64,000 nucleotides of DNA from Motacilla alba alba (lineage: Eukaryota > Chordata > Aves > Passeriformes > Motacillidae), in the NCBI RefSeq assembly GCF_015832195.1, contig NC_052026.1, forward strand, positions 11,176,119 through 11,240,118, given 5' to 3'. The translations under genes were made by a program, and so were the position numbers. This document shows positions 1 through 13,224 of this stretch, piece by piece (positions within the stretch are counted from its first letter, which is position 1; each line of letters begins with the position of its first letter). The notes beneath the pieces are model-generated. The model was not told the origin of the DNA. It saw only the letters and a program-made list of their open reading frames with translations, and ran no database searches.

Positions 1-3000
1 ACACCCTGATGGCCTGCTTAGTCTGTCCATTCTGGTCTCCACAAAGATGTGGGTCTATTCTGGTGGTCTGCTTGCATTCGTATATTCTAAGTCTTTATTA
101 TGACAATGATTCCTAAATAAATGATTTGAACTTCAGCACCAAGATATTTATCTTTTCACATTTTTGGGCTAGGCAGACAATTAATTTCGCTGTCATTTAA
201 GCAGAACTTGGACCTGGGAAAGCCCAGAGAAATTCTGTTTCATGACATGGTTTTTAATGGGGCCTTCTACCAACACTAGAAAATAAATCGATGAAATAGA
301 ATGCGAAAGAATGTGCATACAGAAAATTCATTGTGCCATAGAAGAAAGGCTCTGCATTTCCTTATGCAGTCCCTATATACAGTGTGTGCAGGGGTGGGAA
401 GAGTTAACAATATTATGTTTTATGGTTTGATTAGTTTCCTTCATTGCCTGCTATGCAAAGGTTGCACAGGAGATGGGTGGCCTACTTTAACATTTTTTCA
501 AGGCCATTGTAGATTATGTTCATATTTTCAGAACAGTACAAAGCACCTATTTTGAGGAAGTGAGCAGAAGTAAAAAGCCAGAAGTACCGTGGTTAATGTA
601 GCTCAGGTAAACCTGAATAAAGTTTATTTTCTGCCCTGCGCTGGGCTGAAGAGAAGCTATTTTTCATAATTAGTGTTTTGAGACCTTCTCCTGAGTGAGA
701 ACTTACAGGTGATCAATTTAGCCTTCCAAGAAATAGTGCATTTAGCTCTTTTCAGATTTTTAACTGAGGCTTAGAGCACATTTGGCTTTCCACAACTTTG
801 TTATCTTTGCTCTTTGAGCACTGATGGCTGGGGAGAGCCCAGCACAAGAAGCAGCACACCCTATCAGCCTGAAATTTGGTGTTAAATCCTCATCTCAACA
901 AGCCAGGCAGGACGAATAGTGGCCCAAAGAACTTTTGGAAAACTGACAAACTAATCATGCATATAATTGCTTCTTGACTTTTGCTCCTGCTGTGGCAGGA
1001 CTTAATAATAACCTCAAAGGTTGATGTTGGAACACACACATCATTTAAATGACTCCAGGATGACATGCTGCAATAATATTATTAGTTCTTGCAGGCCTGC
1101 TCTCCAGCATTTCCAAAAGATTCAAAAGAAAATGGCTTAAAAGCCCGTAAGAGGAAGCGTGTGTCAGGTTAGTTTTGCTAATTAGAACTTGAGGCTCATT
1201 GTAACACAGATACAAACTTGTCTGATAGCTCCTTGAAGGCAGATGATTCAAATAAACATGTGAGCCAGTTTCTGTAACTGCTTTCATGTCAAATTACTGA
1301 ACAGTCCTCTCAGATAGGAGCCATGAATGGAAAGCATCTATATTTTGGTTCATTTTGATAATTAAAGACAAATTGAGAATTAAAGACAATGAATTCAAAA
1401 AAACTATCCCTCCACATATTGTTTGAAAAAGGAACTGGCACTCAGCATCATATCAGGAGTCTACTCCAAAGCACTGAAGTCAATGGGAAATGTCTTTCAA
1501 CAAGACAGTGTTTTAGATAAAGCCAAATAAGAAAATTATTTGTATGTAAAATGCTTCAGAACTCTAGAATGATTCAGTGCTCAGAAAACCAAGCACACTT
1601 ATTAAATATAGGCCACAAGATAAACTGTTTCATTAGTCTCAACTGGAAGAGATTATTTGGCAATCCCCCTGCTGATGAGACTCTTTTAGGTTCATTATCA
1701 TAAAATACTTCCTGTTTTAATAAAAGATCAGTCTTATATAGTTTGGTTTTGTTAGACAATTTTCATATCAGAAATTAAGTTTTAACAGCTTACATACAAA
1801 AATGGGCAGCTTGAAAAATTAATACATATGGCCTCCCCAGTCAAGTTTTGGAAAAGCCAAAATTCCTAATGAAGTTGAGTAAAATGAAGTGAGTGGGATG
1901 ATCCCACGGGCAAATAAAGAAAAAAAAGCATATTTAACAAATGTTAAAATAGATGACACTTGAAAATAAAAATATGACAGTTTCAAGGTAACTTGTTCTG
2001 ATTTTAGCATACATCTGAATGAAAAATAAGGATTAAACAAGAGCTATGTACCTCCCCAGAAGTAATATGCTTTGCTTTGAACTAACCAAAATGCCTGGCT
2101 TGGCATTAAACCACTTTTTTAATTCTGGAAAGAACCCCCTCAGTGCCCATTGTGGGTCATGGGAGCCTGTGGGTTTGTGTCCAGGCTCAGGCAGCTCTGT
2201 GCAGCCTGCTCACTGCAGAAAGCTGCTCTAGAGGTGTTAACAGAGCACCAATGCTTCCCAAGAAGAATCAACACACCTGCCAAAATTAAATAATATTATT
2301 TTCAAAGTAGTAAAAACTAGACTACCTTAGCTGGCAGAGAAATATTTGATTTTCTTACTTTATTTTATTTATTCTTCACTCCAATCTTAGTTCAGATCTT
2401 TGAACGTTACTTACAGCTACCAGATTGAGCTGGAGAATTTATCACAATTATCCAACTCCTTGCTCTTTGCAGTGAAGCAGGTAGCCAGGAAAGCTTTACA
2501 TGAAAAAAAAATCATCAAAGAATTCTTGACTTAATTTAGCAACAGAATCTAATCACAGATATTGGCTAAGTTAGCACTCTGAAAACCTTTCATTTATTAA
2601 GCTGCATATATTTGGAGAGTTCACTGTGGCAAACACTGGGCTTTGGGGACTACTACAGAGAGTGTGTTTGGAACTTTCTGAGGGTTACGGGATCTCTGCC
2701 AACCATTCAATATCAGGGGTGTAGCCACACCTTGACTGGCCTTTGACCTTCCCAGGACAGCCAGAACCAAACCACAAATCCAAAAACCAAGGGGCTAAAA
2801 ACTATAGTCATCCAACCGGTTCTCAGATTTCAAATATACTGAAGAGCACTGGTATTCAGAAAAAGAAGCTAATACTATAACTTTTTTTTTTTCCTTCTAG
2901 AAAGTCCTCTAGTTCTTAGGAACAAATTAATTTTCTGTCTGAAATTCAGTTTAAGCAAATTATTAAGCATAAAGCAGACCTTCTTTGCTTTTCAAGGCAT

Positions 3001-5300
3001 GCATTAACTTCTTTTCTGAATTAAACATCAATAAAAAGGCATGTCATTAGTGTTTATTCTGAATGGTATTTTTTAATGTAATTTCATCAACTCTCAAGTA
3101 TGTCCAAATTCTAATATGATTTCTATCCCTCTGTCATGTTAATTTCTCCAGTGCAGGCCATCTAAGCCATTATATAACAGAATTATAAATAATATTCTAA
3201 TATCAACTTCACAATTCTTTAATTGATAGTACTCACCAGAGTACATTATGCAGGTGCTCACCTTTTTTTCCTGAAGGATAAAAATGAAACATTTTAAAAC
3301 AAGCTTCATCTGTTCCTTATCAGACAGTTCCTGTTCAGCATAACCAAGGCTTACATTGCTGGTACCTTCTCTGCATAAAGCACCAAAGGCAGAAAATATC
3401 AACTGGCAACAATTAAACCAGGAGACAAGGGAAACACCAGCAGTAAATGCTCTTCAACAAGGGTTTGTATATGTAGCAAAGAGACCAAATGTACACCTTT
3501 GAAAAAATTCTGAAGTGTAAAATAGCTTTGGTCAAGTTATTTTGGTTTATTCTTTAATTAAAAAAAAAAACAAAAAAAAACCCAAAAAAACCCCACCACA
3601 AAAACCCCACCAGCAACTAAAACAAACTTCTGTTGCCAAAATCTTACTACATACAGTATATTTAAGAAGATTAAACATATAGGGCAAAATATTCACCTAA
3701 ATTACTCTTGTCCAATCTGTGCAAGCGTGGCCTGTACATCAGTATCACTGGCACAACTAAATGGAGGGCCCTATTAGGAACCACTTTTTTCTAAGACTTC
3801 TAAAAAACAAAAGGAACATCTTTCTTTTGAGTAATGTAGAAGGAATAAAAAACAGTTTAACCAACTTTGATGTAAATTTTATAAGTCTGGATTCTGATTC
3901 TTGACAAACACAATTAAGTGGTTTAAAGCAAGGTTAAAATTTCCTGCTGCTATGGAAGGCCCTGAATCAAAACCTGGTAAGTACAGGCTGTATTTGTGTG
4001 GCCCGTGTACAGAATCTCAATTAACTTCATTTGCTGCTAAGGTTGTCAGTTGTCCACCTAAAATATTTAGACACTATCAGCACAACATATGCCCTGGTTA
4101 GCCCTGTGTTTTCCATTGGCCATTGTTCAGAAATCTATAACTCATGGGAATTGAAATTTCAATACAATAGCTAAAAGCTCATTTTAATTAATGCTTTAAA
4201 TGGATAACGAGGCAGTTATGTAATGCAAAACTTCCTGGCTACTGGTAAGCTGGTGCAAGGAAAATATCTGCTTAGCTCTGATATAACAGAATGAATTTTT
4301 TCTTGTTCCATAGATACATCAGCAATCTTCAGCTGGATGTAGGTGTATCCTGCAATGTTTAAGACACCCAAGAGAAGTAGCCAAATAATGCTGGTCTCTG
4401 TTTTGGTCACTAAGTTTCTCATTTCAACTCATCTATCTCCTACAGGCTACACAAAGCACTGGAGTAACACCTCCTCATGGCTGGCTGTATTAGACATGCA
4501 CCCCTTAAGTTGCTTTTATTTACTGTTATAGATTTGTTTTCATCAAGTTGAAGCCTCTTGTCTGCACCTCTGAAGCTCTGCTGAGTATCACTGGTCATTT
4601 GCCTGCCTCCCCAAACTCTTTTGAATTATAACATTTCTTACTTTGTTTCCTATTTTAATTGTGTCCCTGTGATGCTCACCTCTTAAAATCAACTCATGAC
4701 TTTGCAACTGTCTGGCTCAAGGGAAAACACACAGGGGCACAAAAGGACACTTGGTTCACAAGTGAAGGCAGCTGGCAGTGAGATGATGATACCTGGAGTA
4801 GACAGCAGAGAAAAGCTGGGGGACCCATGGATTTGGAGCACAAGAAGCAAGGTTTGGACACAGCCTGTGCTGGGCAGGGCTGGGTCTGTCTCAATTTGCC
4901 CAGAGAGCAGGAAATCAGGAGACTGGGAAAAGTGACCTGAACAGTTCTACGTATAAAAGGATGAAAAGACCAACTCTGGGCTGGGAACAGCAGGCATGAG
5001 GAGACTGACTCTGGAGGAAGCATGGGGAGGGAGGCCCTACCTTCATATCCTGAACCAGATTTCCCGTCCTTGGGCACTGGCACATGCTGTTTCTCATCTG
5101 CACTTGCAGTTTGTGGCAGCTCCACTAGTAAAGCAACTCTGTTCCTTATCAGGACACACATTTATGGGAAACTCTCACAGGCAGAGCCACCAGAAGAGCT
5201 GGTGCTCGGAAAGCTGAGAACATTTGCTTCCAGTTACTGGAATAGTAACTATCCAACCAGTCAGGGGGAGTCCAGCACTCATACAGGGACCTTCAGCAGG
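1..5300. other. gene-free AT-rich interval
   Basis: I see no recognisable exon, RNA gene or young transposon here. Open frames are at most about 155 codons and none resembles a known family. Positions 4690-5320 are richer in GC and stay open in several frames on both strands, which is a composition effect. An A-rich tract that turns into runs of C lies at 3560-3613. A short direct repeat (aattaaagacaa) occurs at 1360-1371 and 1378-1389. A fragment resembling a widespread amniote relic motif (ctgaagtcaatggga) is at 1474-1488. Distant or very short exons cannot be excluded by reading alone. Confidence 0.6.
3560..3613. repeat. A-rich tract grading into A/C runs
   Basis: A run of A interrupted by single C residues passes into blocks of AAACCC and AAAACCCC type. 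Similar tracts recur in this window at 5794-5820, 12343-12392, 18284-18322, 44920-44946 and 54756-54774, and as the complement at 14198-14246 and 24735-24752. No element body is recognisable beside most of them, so they are recorded as simple low-complexity repeats rather than retrotransposon tails. Confidence 0.7.
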
Positions 5301-5550
5301 ATTAGCTGTGCCTTCTCTTGAATTTGGTCCTTGTCCCTTTTTTCTTTTGATTGCACTGTCTTAGAAATGTAAAGTCAGTCATGGGAGAGGTTCCCACAAG
5401 TAGGTTTATTCACAAACGTGGTCTTCAAGAAGTAAAGAACGAAGAAGAGGTGGTTTTCTACAGTTTCTGCCAGCATTAGGCTCAGCAGCAGTGTATTTCC
5501 ATCCTTCATGACACCATACCACTAATTACAAATAAGGTGTTCCTACCATC

Positions 5551-5641
5551 AAAAATATGTGTAGATGTGGTGCTTAGGGACATGGTTTAGTGATGGACTT
5601 GGCAGTGCTGGGTTAATGATCTTGGAAGTCTTTTTCACTAA
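5551..5641 (+). mobile_element. CR1 LINE fragment, 3' tail
   Basis: The segment contains the characteristic CR1 3'-end wording, including cttagggacatggtttagtg followed by ggacttggcagtgctgggtt and a short gatcttggaagtcttttt end. CR1 is the dominant avian non-LTR retrotransposon, and most copies are 5'-truncated stubs like this one. Compared with the tail as I remember it, about 13 bases between ggttaatg and atcttgg appear to be missing. The terminal octamer repeats typical of young copies are not clear, which fits an old copy. It is non-coding and lies in sense orientation on the plus strand. Confidence 0.8.
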
Positions 5642-6539
5642 AGACCTCAAAATGTTTCTTTGTCATCAATACAGCCAAAGAATGTTATGCTCTGGCCTCA
5701 GTGTCAGCAGGATCTGACCATATATATTTTTTTCTTCTCTAGGGGTGTATCAGTGCAGTAAGCTGGAAATTCTGCTAGGAAAAACATAAAATTAAAAAAA
5801 AAAAACCACAACAAAAAACATCATCAACAACAAAAAATACTTCAAAGGAAAATGAATGGTTGGATTGGTATTGTTTCCTCCGTAAGTCATGGACATTAGC
5901 TATGTTCAAATAACCTATATGGTATAAACCAGTGATAAAAATCCACAATTCAGAGTGAAGAATTCTGGTTTTTGTTCTTGTCTTTGTATTTGAAGAGCAG
6001 CTTTCATTCTTTTTTTTCTATTTCAGCTAAGTCAGATGCTTAAAATTATCAAAATATAGGATTCCCACAATCTTCATAAGCAAATCTTCAGCTCCCAGCT
6101 TGCTTTTCTGATTAAAATAACATCTTACAAAGTTTTAACTCACTAAATTAAAGAAAATACTTGAGATCTTGACATTTCTATGACAATTTTTTTCTGAGAT
6201 CTATTTTTTCCCCCTTAATTGCTAACATACTAATGTTGCAAAATGATATTTCACAGGAACATTACTTCTGAAGTTACTTATTAATGCCAGGATTTTCCCA
6301 TAGCACTAAACCTAGGTTGCAGTTGTCTCCTTCTTCTTAGTTCTGGCATGACTTTGACCGGTTGAATCCCCAAATATGTATCAGTAATCAAAAGGTATAT
6401 TTCAGTACAGGAGAACCTGTTTGGAAGAATTCTTCTCATTTCTTCTCCGCTTGTTTTATCTTTGCTTGAGATGTGAATAATTCATAGGCCTCTGTCTGCT
6501 TTACAGTCAAACGCATTCTGTCCACCCAAGACTGTTCGA

Positions 6540-7440
6540 CTTTGTGATTTATTATTTAATAATTTGCAGGTCTGCGCTGTTGTAAGGTGAGCATTGTGAC
6601 TGCTTGCAGAACTGTTACAATCTGGTCTAGTTAGCTGTCCTTTCTTTCCCTCTCTCCAAACAGCAGCAGTTATTGATTTTTTTTACAAACCTCTGCCATG
6701 TAATCCCACAGCTGCTGATCTCAAAGCTGTTACTATAAAGTAAAAGTTGGCCCTTCTTCTTGAAAACAAGAAGTCATGTTTTGATTCACTTTTTCTTTCT
6801 TTTTTTTTTATCAATTGTTTCTTTTTTCTCCTTCTTTGTGCCTTAGTCAATGACAATACTCAGGAAGCGCCACTGGCTTCTCTTAAGGATAAAAATGAAA
6901 AATGAAAGCCCTTGTGGGAAATACACGCTGATCCTTTCATTACACCTGCAAAAAATGCCTGTCTGAAACTTTTCAACCTTTGAAACTTTTCCAAAGGAAG
7001 TTGAGCTATTTCATCTATTATCTTGGCAACAATTACACATAGTGTTGTCTCTCAATAATACAATATTTGTGTTTAAATCCCACTGCAAGTTATCAGTCAC
7101 ACGTAATGGTGAAAAGAGCTACTCCAAAAAACACAGTGGCTCCTAATTCTGAAAGATTTACTATGCTGCCAAGCTCAGCGATACTAATCAGTGTGCAATT
7201 AGGGCCTGATCGATTGGCTTCAACTGACTTTGGATCAGGACTGTAACAGGCACTGAGGGCACAGCCGCAGCAATTGTAGCCCCCAGTGAATTAACTTCTG
7301 TACAGCCTATTTTCTACCTGCCAATTAATTAGAGGATTTGCAGCCTTTGAAGACTAAAGCATTGTGGGACAAAACCCAAATTGTTTCTCTTTTGCTACTG
7401 TGCACGCTCAATAAAACTTCTGTGGAAATATTCCTACACT
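6540..7440. promoter_or_regulatory. candidate conserved non-coding element
   Basis: This stretch has higher sequence complexity than its surroundings and many sites of developmental enhancer type. It includes several ATTA/TAAT homeodomain cores, for example ccaattaattag at 7321, a CAGCTG E-box near 6711 and a CAATTA cluster. Such composition is typical of vertebrate conserved elements near developmental genes, but I infer this by eye only. A short palindromic relic lies inside it at 7203-7244. It could simply be unconstrained AT-rich DNA. Confidence 0.3.
7203..7244. repeat. palindromic relic repeat (cctgatc / gatcagg)
   Basis: The 7-bp arms cctgatc and gatcagg face each other across a spacer that contains ttcaactgactttg. 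This pattern recalls a short palindromic ancient repeat I remember as widespread in amniote genomes, with a form close to 'cctgatccaaag ... ctttggatcagg'. I cannot name its family with confidence. It sits inside the conserved-looking block, which raises the possibility of an exapted repeat. Confidence 0.45.
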
Positions 7441-8973
7441 GTCCTCTTCCTCTCTAATCCATGCCTTAATTAAAATCGCATTAAAGCATTTAAATTTATA
7501 CCTAAACTGTAAGATAAAACTTTCTGGGCCAATGTGTGCACTTCAATAACACAGTGCCTTCAGCTCAGCACAAGACTTAGTGTGAACAAACTGGTGGGCT
7601 CATCCTACATTGGGAGGAAAACCACTGCCCTGGCGGAGAGTGGAGCTGGTCATTCTCTGACTACATCCCCGAAGGCTTGTACAGAGGACTCGGGACCAGA
7701 ATTCCTGCATATTTATCATAGGCATCTGAAGGTATTCAAGTTCAACTGTACCTCAAGTTTCATTCAGAATTACCCTGAACTGAATCTCTTACCCCTAAAT
7801 ACAATGTTTTACCATCTACCACCTCACACTCTTTGGTTTCCATTTTGGCTATAATGGCTTAGCTTTAGCAATGATTCATCTTCTTCTTGGTAGTAAGGCT
7901 TTGTACAAACATGAAGTCTCGCAAAATTTTCTGCAAATAGATAGATTTGACTCAGCCACATACCTCAAATCAGATAAGTCAAGATAGGCTCATAAATAGA
8001 AAATCCCTTACTCTTAGTATACTTTAGGTTTAGATCCTGTAAGACATGTCATGGTTTTACATATATTTTGCTTGGCCATGAATGCAAAGACCTGAAAATA
8101 AACTCCAGCTACAGAGAATTGTTGTAACAACCAGGAACCCTTCCCAGAGCAGAGCTGGGTTGCTGCCTTGAGTTCTACCTGAGGTTTCTGAATTCCTTTT
8201 GCTATCAGCTCTGGAGGCATACTGGAGGAAGAAAATATACATCTCTGCAAGGGGAGCTTCTGCTGTGAGGAAGAATTTATTTCCCTTTTCTACTTATTCC
8301 TGTCTTCCATTATTTATTCAAGACAGAGAGAAAAAACCATTGGATTTTGGCAATGCCTAAAGTTTTACATTAATAGTACTGGAAAATCTTTGTGACAGCA
8401 GATATTCACATAACGAGAATACTTGCATATATCTTTTTTTTTTTTTAAGAAAAAGAGACATTGGAACAAAAAGTTGCAATAATATAGCAAACCTGTATTA
8501 TCCACATCTTTCAGCTGAGGAAGAGGTGGATAATTTGACTGTATTCCAAAGTAAAGCCCCAAAAGATGCACACAGTCTTCCTTTGAACATGAAAACTGCA
8601 CACACTTAGCAGTTTTTTCTCCAGCACCTGGGAAATCTGACAGATTTACCTGCTTAAACTATAGATTGTCTTCCACTCTCACCCACCACCCTTCAACCCT
8701 AGCCCACCGGCTTGATTTTACACCTGGGAAAACCACTACTCAGGAGCTCTTTCCTTTAGACCCCCTAGTTTGAAAGGTCTAATAGCCCAGATAAAGAAGA
8801 GTACTTAAACTTGCATAATACCTTTAATGACTCCCTGGGGGAAGATGCTGCACAATTTATTTAACTCTTTGTACATAGACTTTCATCCTGGGTGCTTATA
8901 TGTTAAGGACCTCTAATGTGCAAGCCATTAGCACCTTTCACCATAATCTCCTCCCAATGTCCATTTAGATTAC

Positions 8974-9016
8974 AGTAATGGCCACTAGTAATGTAGAGTA
9001 ATGGCCACCAGCAATG
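8974..9016. repeat. short tandem duplication (20 bp, period 23)
   Basis: The copy at 8974-8993 (agtaatggccactagtaatg) is repeated at 8997-9016 with two base changes. The copies are separated by three bases. It is a local duplication with no coding context. Confidence 0.85.
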
Positions 9017-10759
9017 ATATCATCATAATGACTTCACTGAACTTGCTCCACAAGCCTCCTTATGCATGGTAATCACATACCCTTGTACATGGTGCGTTAA
9101 TGCAATGAAGCATGCAACACGTCCAGATACTCCAGTGCTCACTTTTAAAAGATATGGACCTTCACTGTAACATGGCTGCCTCCATTATTTTTTTTTTTTT
9201 GTTATCATCAAGAAAGGAAATAGCTTACCCTATACTTTGAGGCCAAAAAGCAGAATTAAGCAAATAAAAATTTTAAATACCTGGCAGTTTTGTTTGTTTG
9301 TTTGATTGTTTCTTCAGACAGGAAACGCAACACTGTGAAACATTAGGGATAGTTTTGATGGCAAAATAGCGTTACTGAAAAGGAAGAATTTCTGGAGAAG
9401 AAGACTTGAGCAGCAGGCCAACGACACTAGCAATTATCTTGCCTATCTATACAACATATAAAAGCATTCTGTAGACAACGTGCTCCTCACCTGCGCAAAT
9501 AGAATCACCGATTAAGTAAGAATTCCCCATTATGCCCTTTTTCAATGGCTGCTCCATAAACCTACACTGCACCTTGATGATATCCTGGCTAATAAGTCAT
9601 CTTTCAGGTGAAGAGCCACTTGACCAATACTCAGTATCATGTGTTCCCCCATTTTTTTTTCACACACGCCTTAACTTTGGAAAATTCCAACCACAGGAAT
9701 GCTTTGCAGGGCTTTTGTCCTTAACAATGTAGGGGGAAAATAGTCAACTCTAACACCACCAATTTCAATATCCTTTTGCAGAAATGGGGACAGAGCCAAT
9801 TATACAAAATATTCAAGCGTATGCCTTCATGTAAGAATATTGACTATTTACTGCAGAGGAGCAGGTGTGTACTTTAAACAGGGACCCTCTTGAGATGCTG
9901 AGGGCTCTGAAGGCTGAATGTCCTCTCCGTTCTGTATGTCATGAGACAAGACCCCAGGAAAAAGGTCAGTTCTGACAGTTTCCCTCCCAGCATAATTTCA
10001 CTTTATTACATGAGGACAGTCGGTGGATTGCCATGTGAATATACAGGAATGAGGTATCTTGGGCTATTAGGCAACTCTGACACTTAATCAGCCTCCACAG
10101 AAACAAACAGTTTAAAATTAACTGAGCTACTGATTGGAGGGTGGGGCGGGGCTTTCCTCTCTTTCCCTTCTCTTCATCGTTAGGTCTGGCAGGTAAATCC
10201 CAGCCCTTGGTAGGGTAGCAGCTCGTCTGCTACAGATCACTGAGAGATAGATGAATAATTAATAATAGAAATAAATAACTGATTATTAAACAAGTAAATG
10301 TTTTCTTCTTTAACTGATAATGCAAACCATTTCTAGGTTATATTCTGCTTTCCAGTGGAAGCTTCCAAATGTTACCTTCAATACAGACAAAAGCACCTCA
10401 GCCAGCTCTTTCATACAGAATGGTAAATTATGTTATTGCTTTTGTACAGAATTCCCAGTGCTTATTGCATATTCACTTGTATACATCTAATGCAACATTA
10501 TTATCTTGTTTTGATTTTCTTTCTTCCTCCACCCATACCCCCCTAACCTCCTGTCAACAGTTGGGGAAGCTGCTAATACTGTATTGTATATTCATTATCC
10601 TAGCTTTTTCTTTACAAATATCATTATAACATCCTGCATTTGTAAAGTAAATAATTAAACGTTCTAGAAAGTCTTATAGGACACAGTAATCTAACAGATG
10701 AAAGACATCAGAAATGTGAAAATCAAATGGAAGCACATGTAATATGTATCTTTTAAAAG

Positions 10760-10870
10760 AGTTTTCATAAAATAGGGTTAATGTGTTAATCAACCATATT
10801 TAAAATGCTAATTAATCACTGACTTGCAGTCTATTCATAAATAATTGAATGTCCTATTTATGCAGAATTT
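10760..10870. promoter_or_regulatory. AT-rich block with homeodomain-type sites
   Basis: The block contains several TTAAT/ATTAA and TAATTA-type cores in close succession, among them gctaattaatcactg and ataaataattg. Clusters like this occur in homeobox-bound enhancers, but they also arise by chance in AT-rich DNA. No coding or RNA feature is seen. Confidence 0.22.
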
Positions 10871-13110
10871 CTTATGCTTGGAAATGTGTGGCATTCATTC
10901 TGGTCTTGCAGGATGCAGCACAGCATTAACACTCATTGAACTGTCCCAGCTCTGCGTTTGGCTAGTGCAGCCTCGACTGCCCACCGGGTACATTTCCCAC
11001 TCATATTCTTGCAATTAACCTAATCTGTCCCATCACTACATATAGCACTAGGATGGAAAAATACAAAGAGCTGCAATAACCATGATGTTTTGCCAGCACT
11101 CCAAACATGGAAGTGAGAGGCACAGAAGGTGTGTTTTGGGGGTGAATCAAGCCAGTTGTGGCTATTCTATTTTTCCTTCCCCTCCATTTTTTCAAGGCCT
11201 TTCTCCTTTGAAGGCCAGTTATGCCCCTAGACATGGAGAAGTAGTCCACTCTCCAACAGCACTATATTTGGAATGGTTTCTGCCATTACAATACACATTT
11301 CTTCATTCTCTAAAGACTGCTTCTCAGTTAATGTCTTCATGTTTACACCCACAAACATTGATACTGACTGCAATGGGAGTATCACACATTACACATGTGT
11401 GTAATGGTGAAAGCAGTGCTGGTAAACATGGGATCTTCAGTTTCCAGCAAAACCCAAACTCCTTTTGTGAGAATGAAAGGAATGAATCCTGACAAAGAAT
11501 GTGAGACTCACAGAACTAGTTGAAAATTTCTCTGTGAAAATACATGTCAAGGCATTAACTCTTCATGCTTTTGATGAAATTCACCAATGCAGATTGTTTT
11601 AAAGCTTCACAAATACTTAAAATGGGTGTATATATGTTTCCAAAAGAAAAGAGAAAAGCAGTCAGGGGACAATAAACATTTTCATGCTAATAAAATGCTA
11701 ACTTGTAAAACAGAATTCCAGTAGCATAAGAATTCCTTGAATTCTCAACGCATGTCCTAAGTGGGAGATTTTTTTTTTGTTTCTGGTTCCTCTCTATTTT
11801 GGTATGAAGAAGGAAATTAGACCTTGCCTAATGTGATTTAGTGGACAGCCTGGCAATGTAACTTGTCATTAAAGAATGAGAATAAGAAGAAGAATAGATC
11901 CTTCCTTCTAATCCTTCTTGACAGCCTAACAGAATACCAATTTACCATTTGATGAAGGCTTCAGGATGTTATGAAACCTCTACAGGGACTTCAGAGTTCT
12001 GTACAGAAAGGAATGAGGATGAGAAGCAGCCAAAGTTGTTGGGGGAAAAATGCCTCTGGAACAGGAGCTGCTCTATAAATGGCTGGTTGCAAGCCAGTTG
12101 GCATCCTTTAAAATTTGGACACTCCAACTAATCCAGTGGAGAGGAAAGGAGCTGGTGGACCTTTTGGAGAATCATTCAGCATTAAAAAAGAAGAAGACTG
12201 CTTCAAGCAGTTCCAAAGAAAGACTGGGCTGATGATTGCCTGTCACAGGCTTAGGAATACTTGATACAGTTGGCCATGTTTCCATGGTACAGCAGTGTGA
12301 TTATCACTGCTGAGTGGTACATCTTTGCCTTTAAGGCCTTCTTAAAAAAGAACAAAAAACAAAACAAAACAACAAAAAAAAACCCCCACCAGGCTCATAA
12401 TCCAAGCACGACTCCAAAACAGGCAAACACTTCTTTTTTTTTCCTACTGGGTGAGTAGTACCTGCACAGCTAAAGCTGACAAGGAGCAATTCTAAATTCA
12501 GTAACTGTCTTTCTCCCCAGGGAACAGCCACTGGGCTACTGGAAGCAAGTAAATAGGGGTCTAGAAGAAAGCTAGTTCTGAAATATTTTACTTTTATCAT
12601 GTTACCCAAGAAATACTGATTGACACTAAAGTGGAAATCCAGCATCCAAATGCTTTGGAGTTCTCACTTTGGAGGAGTTCTGTGGCAGTACCCAATTTAC
12701 TATTCCATTCCTATTTCCAAGGAAAAAGACACCTATTTTTGAAATGCAACTTATTGCCAGCTCTCTCTTAAAGGTATTTTTCAACAGTCTTCTTCCCTCA
12801 AGAGCATAATTTGAAAAATTGAACTTAATGAGTGCTGTTCATAACCCAACAACGTTATTTTCATCAACAAGGTAAATTGGTTTGTGATCCAGATTACTCT
12901 TTTCTGGCAGCTCTGTAATTCAAAAAACAGTGACAGTGCAAGACACAGCAATTCTAGTGGAAATGATCCTTAGTCAATACTGAGATTTTGGCAGTGGTGA
13001 GGAACGCAAGGTTCTGCTATCGTTCCGCCTTTTGCCAATCATGCATGATGTGGTTAATATGTTGATGATATCTCTCCCTAACATATTGAGTTGGTGTTTG
13101 TGTCTATCCA

Positions 13111-13124
13111 CTTCCCTCTACTGG
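13111..13124 (-). promoter_or_regulatory. CTCF-like motif (minus orientation)
   Basis: The plus-strand sequence cttccctctactgg matches the reverse complement of the CTCF core (SYGCCMYCTRSTGG) at 13 of 14 positions. The single mismatch is the third base (t for G). CTCF binds such sites to anchor chromatin loops and boundaries, and orientation matters: this motif points to the left. A tRNA-SINE-like sequence starts about 100 bases to the right. Occupancy cannot be judged from sequence. Confidence 0.5.
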
Positions 13125-13224
13125 ACAAAATCAGAGCTGTTCAAATGTTTATGATATCTTGTCGTTATAAGTGGTTGGCCCAAGAGAGGGATATGTGCCC
13201 TGTGAAAATGAGCAACTACTAATG

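Larger units (their letters stand above)
5642..13110. other. gene-free interval between CR1 tail and CTCF-like motif
   Basis: No gene is recognised here. The interval holds a conserved-looking block at 6540-7440, a 20-bp tandem duplication at 8974-9016, a homeodomain-site-rich AT block at 10760-10870, an 8-bp stem hairpin at 11387-11406 and an A-rich/C tract at 12343-12392. Frames in this stretch are short, and the longest (136 codons, 11082-11492) has no recognisable family signature. Confidence 0.55.

Noticed and set aside
4694..5321. 155-codon minus-strand frame with overlapping plus-strand frames
   Set aside because: Several frames are open on both strands in a GC-richer patch. No recognisable protein family is seen.
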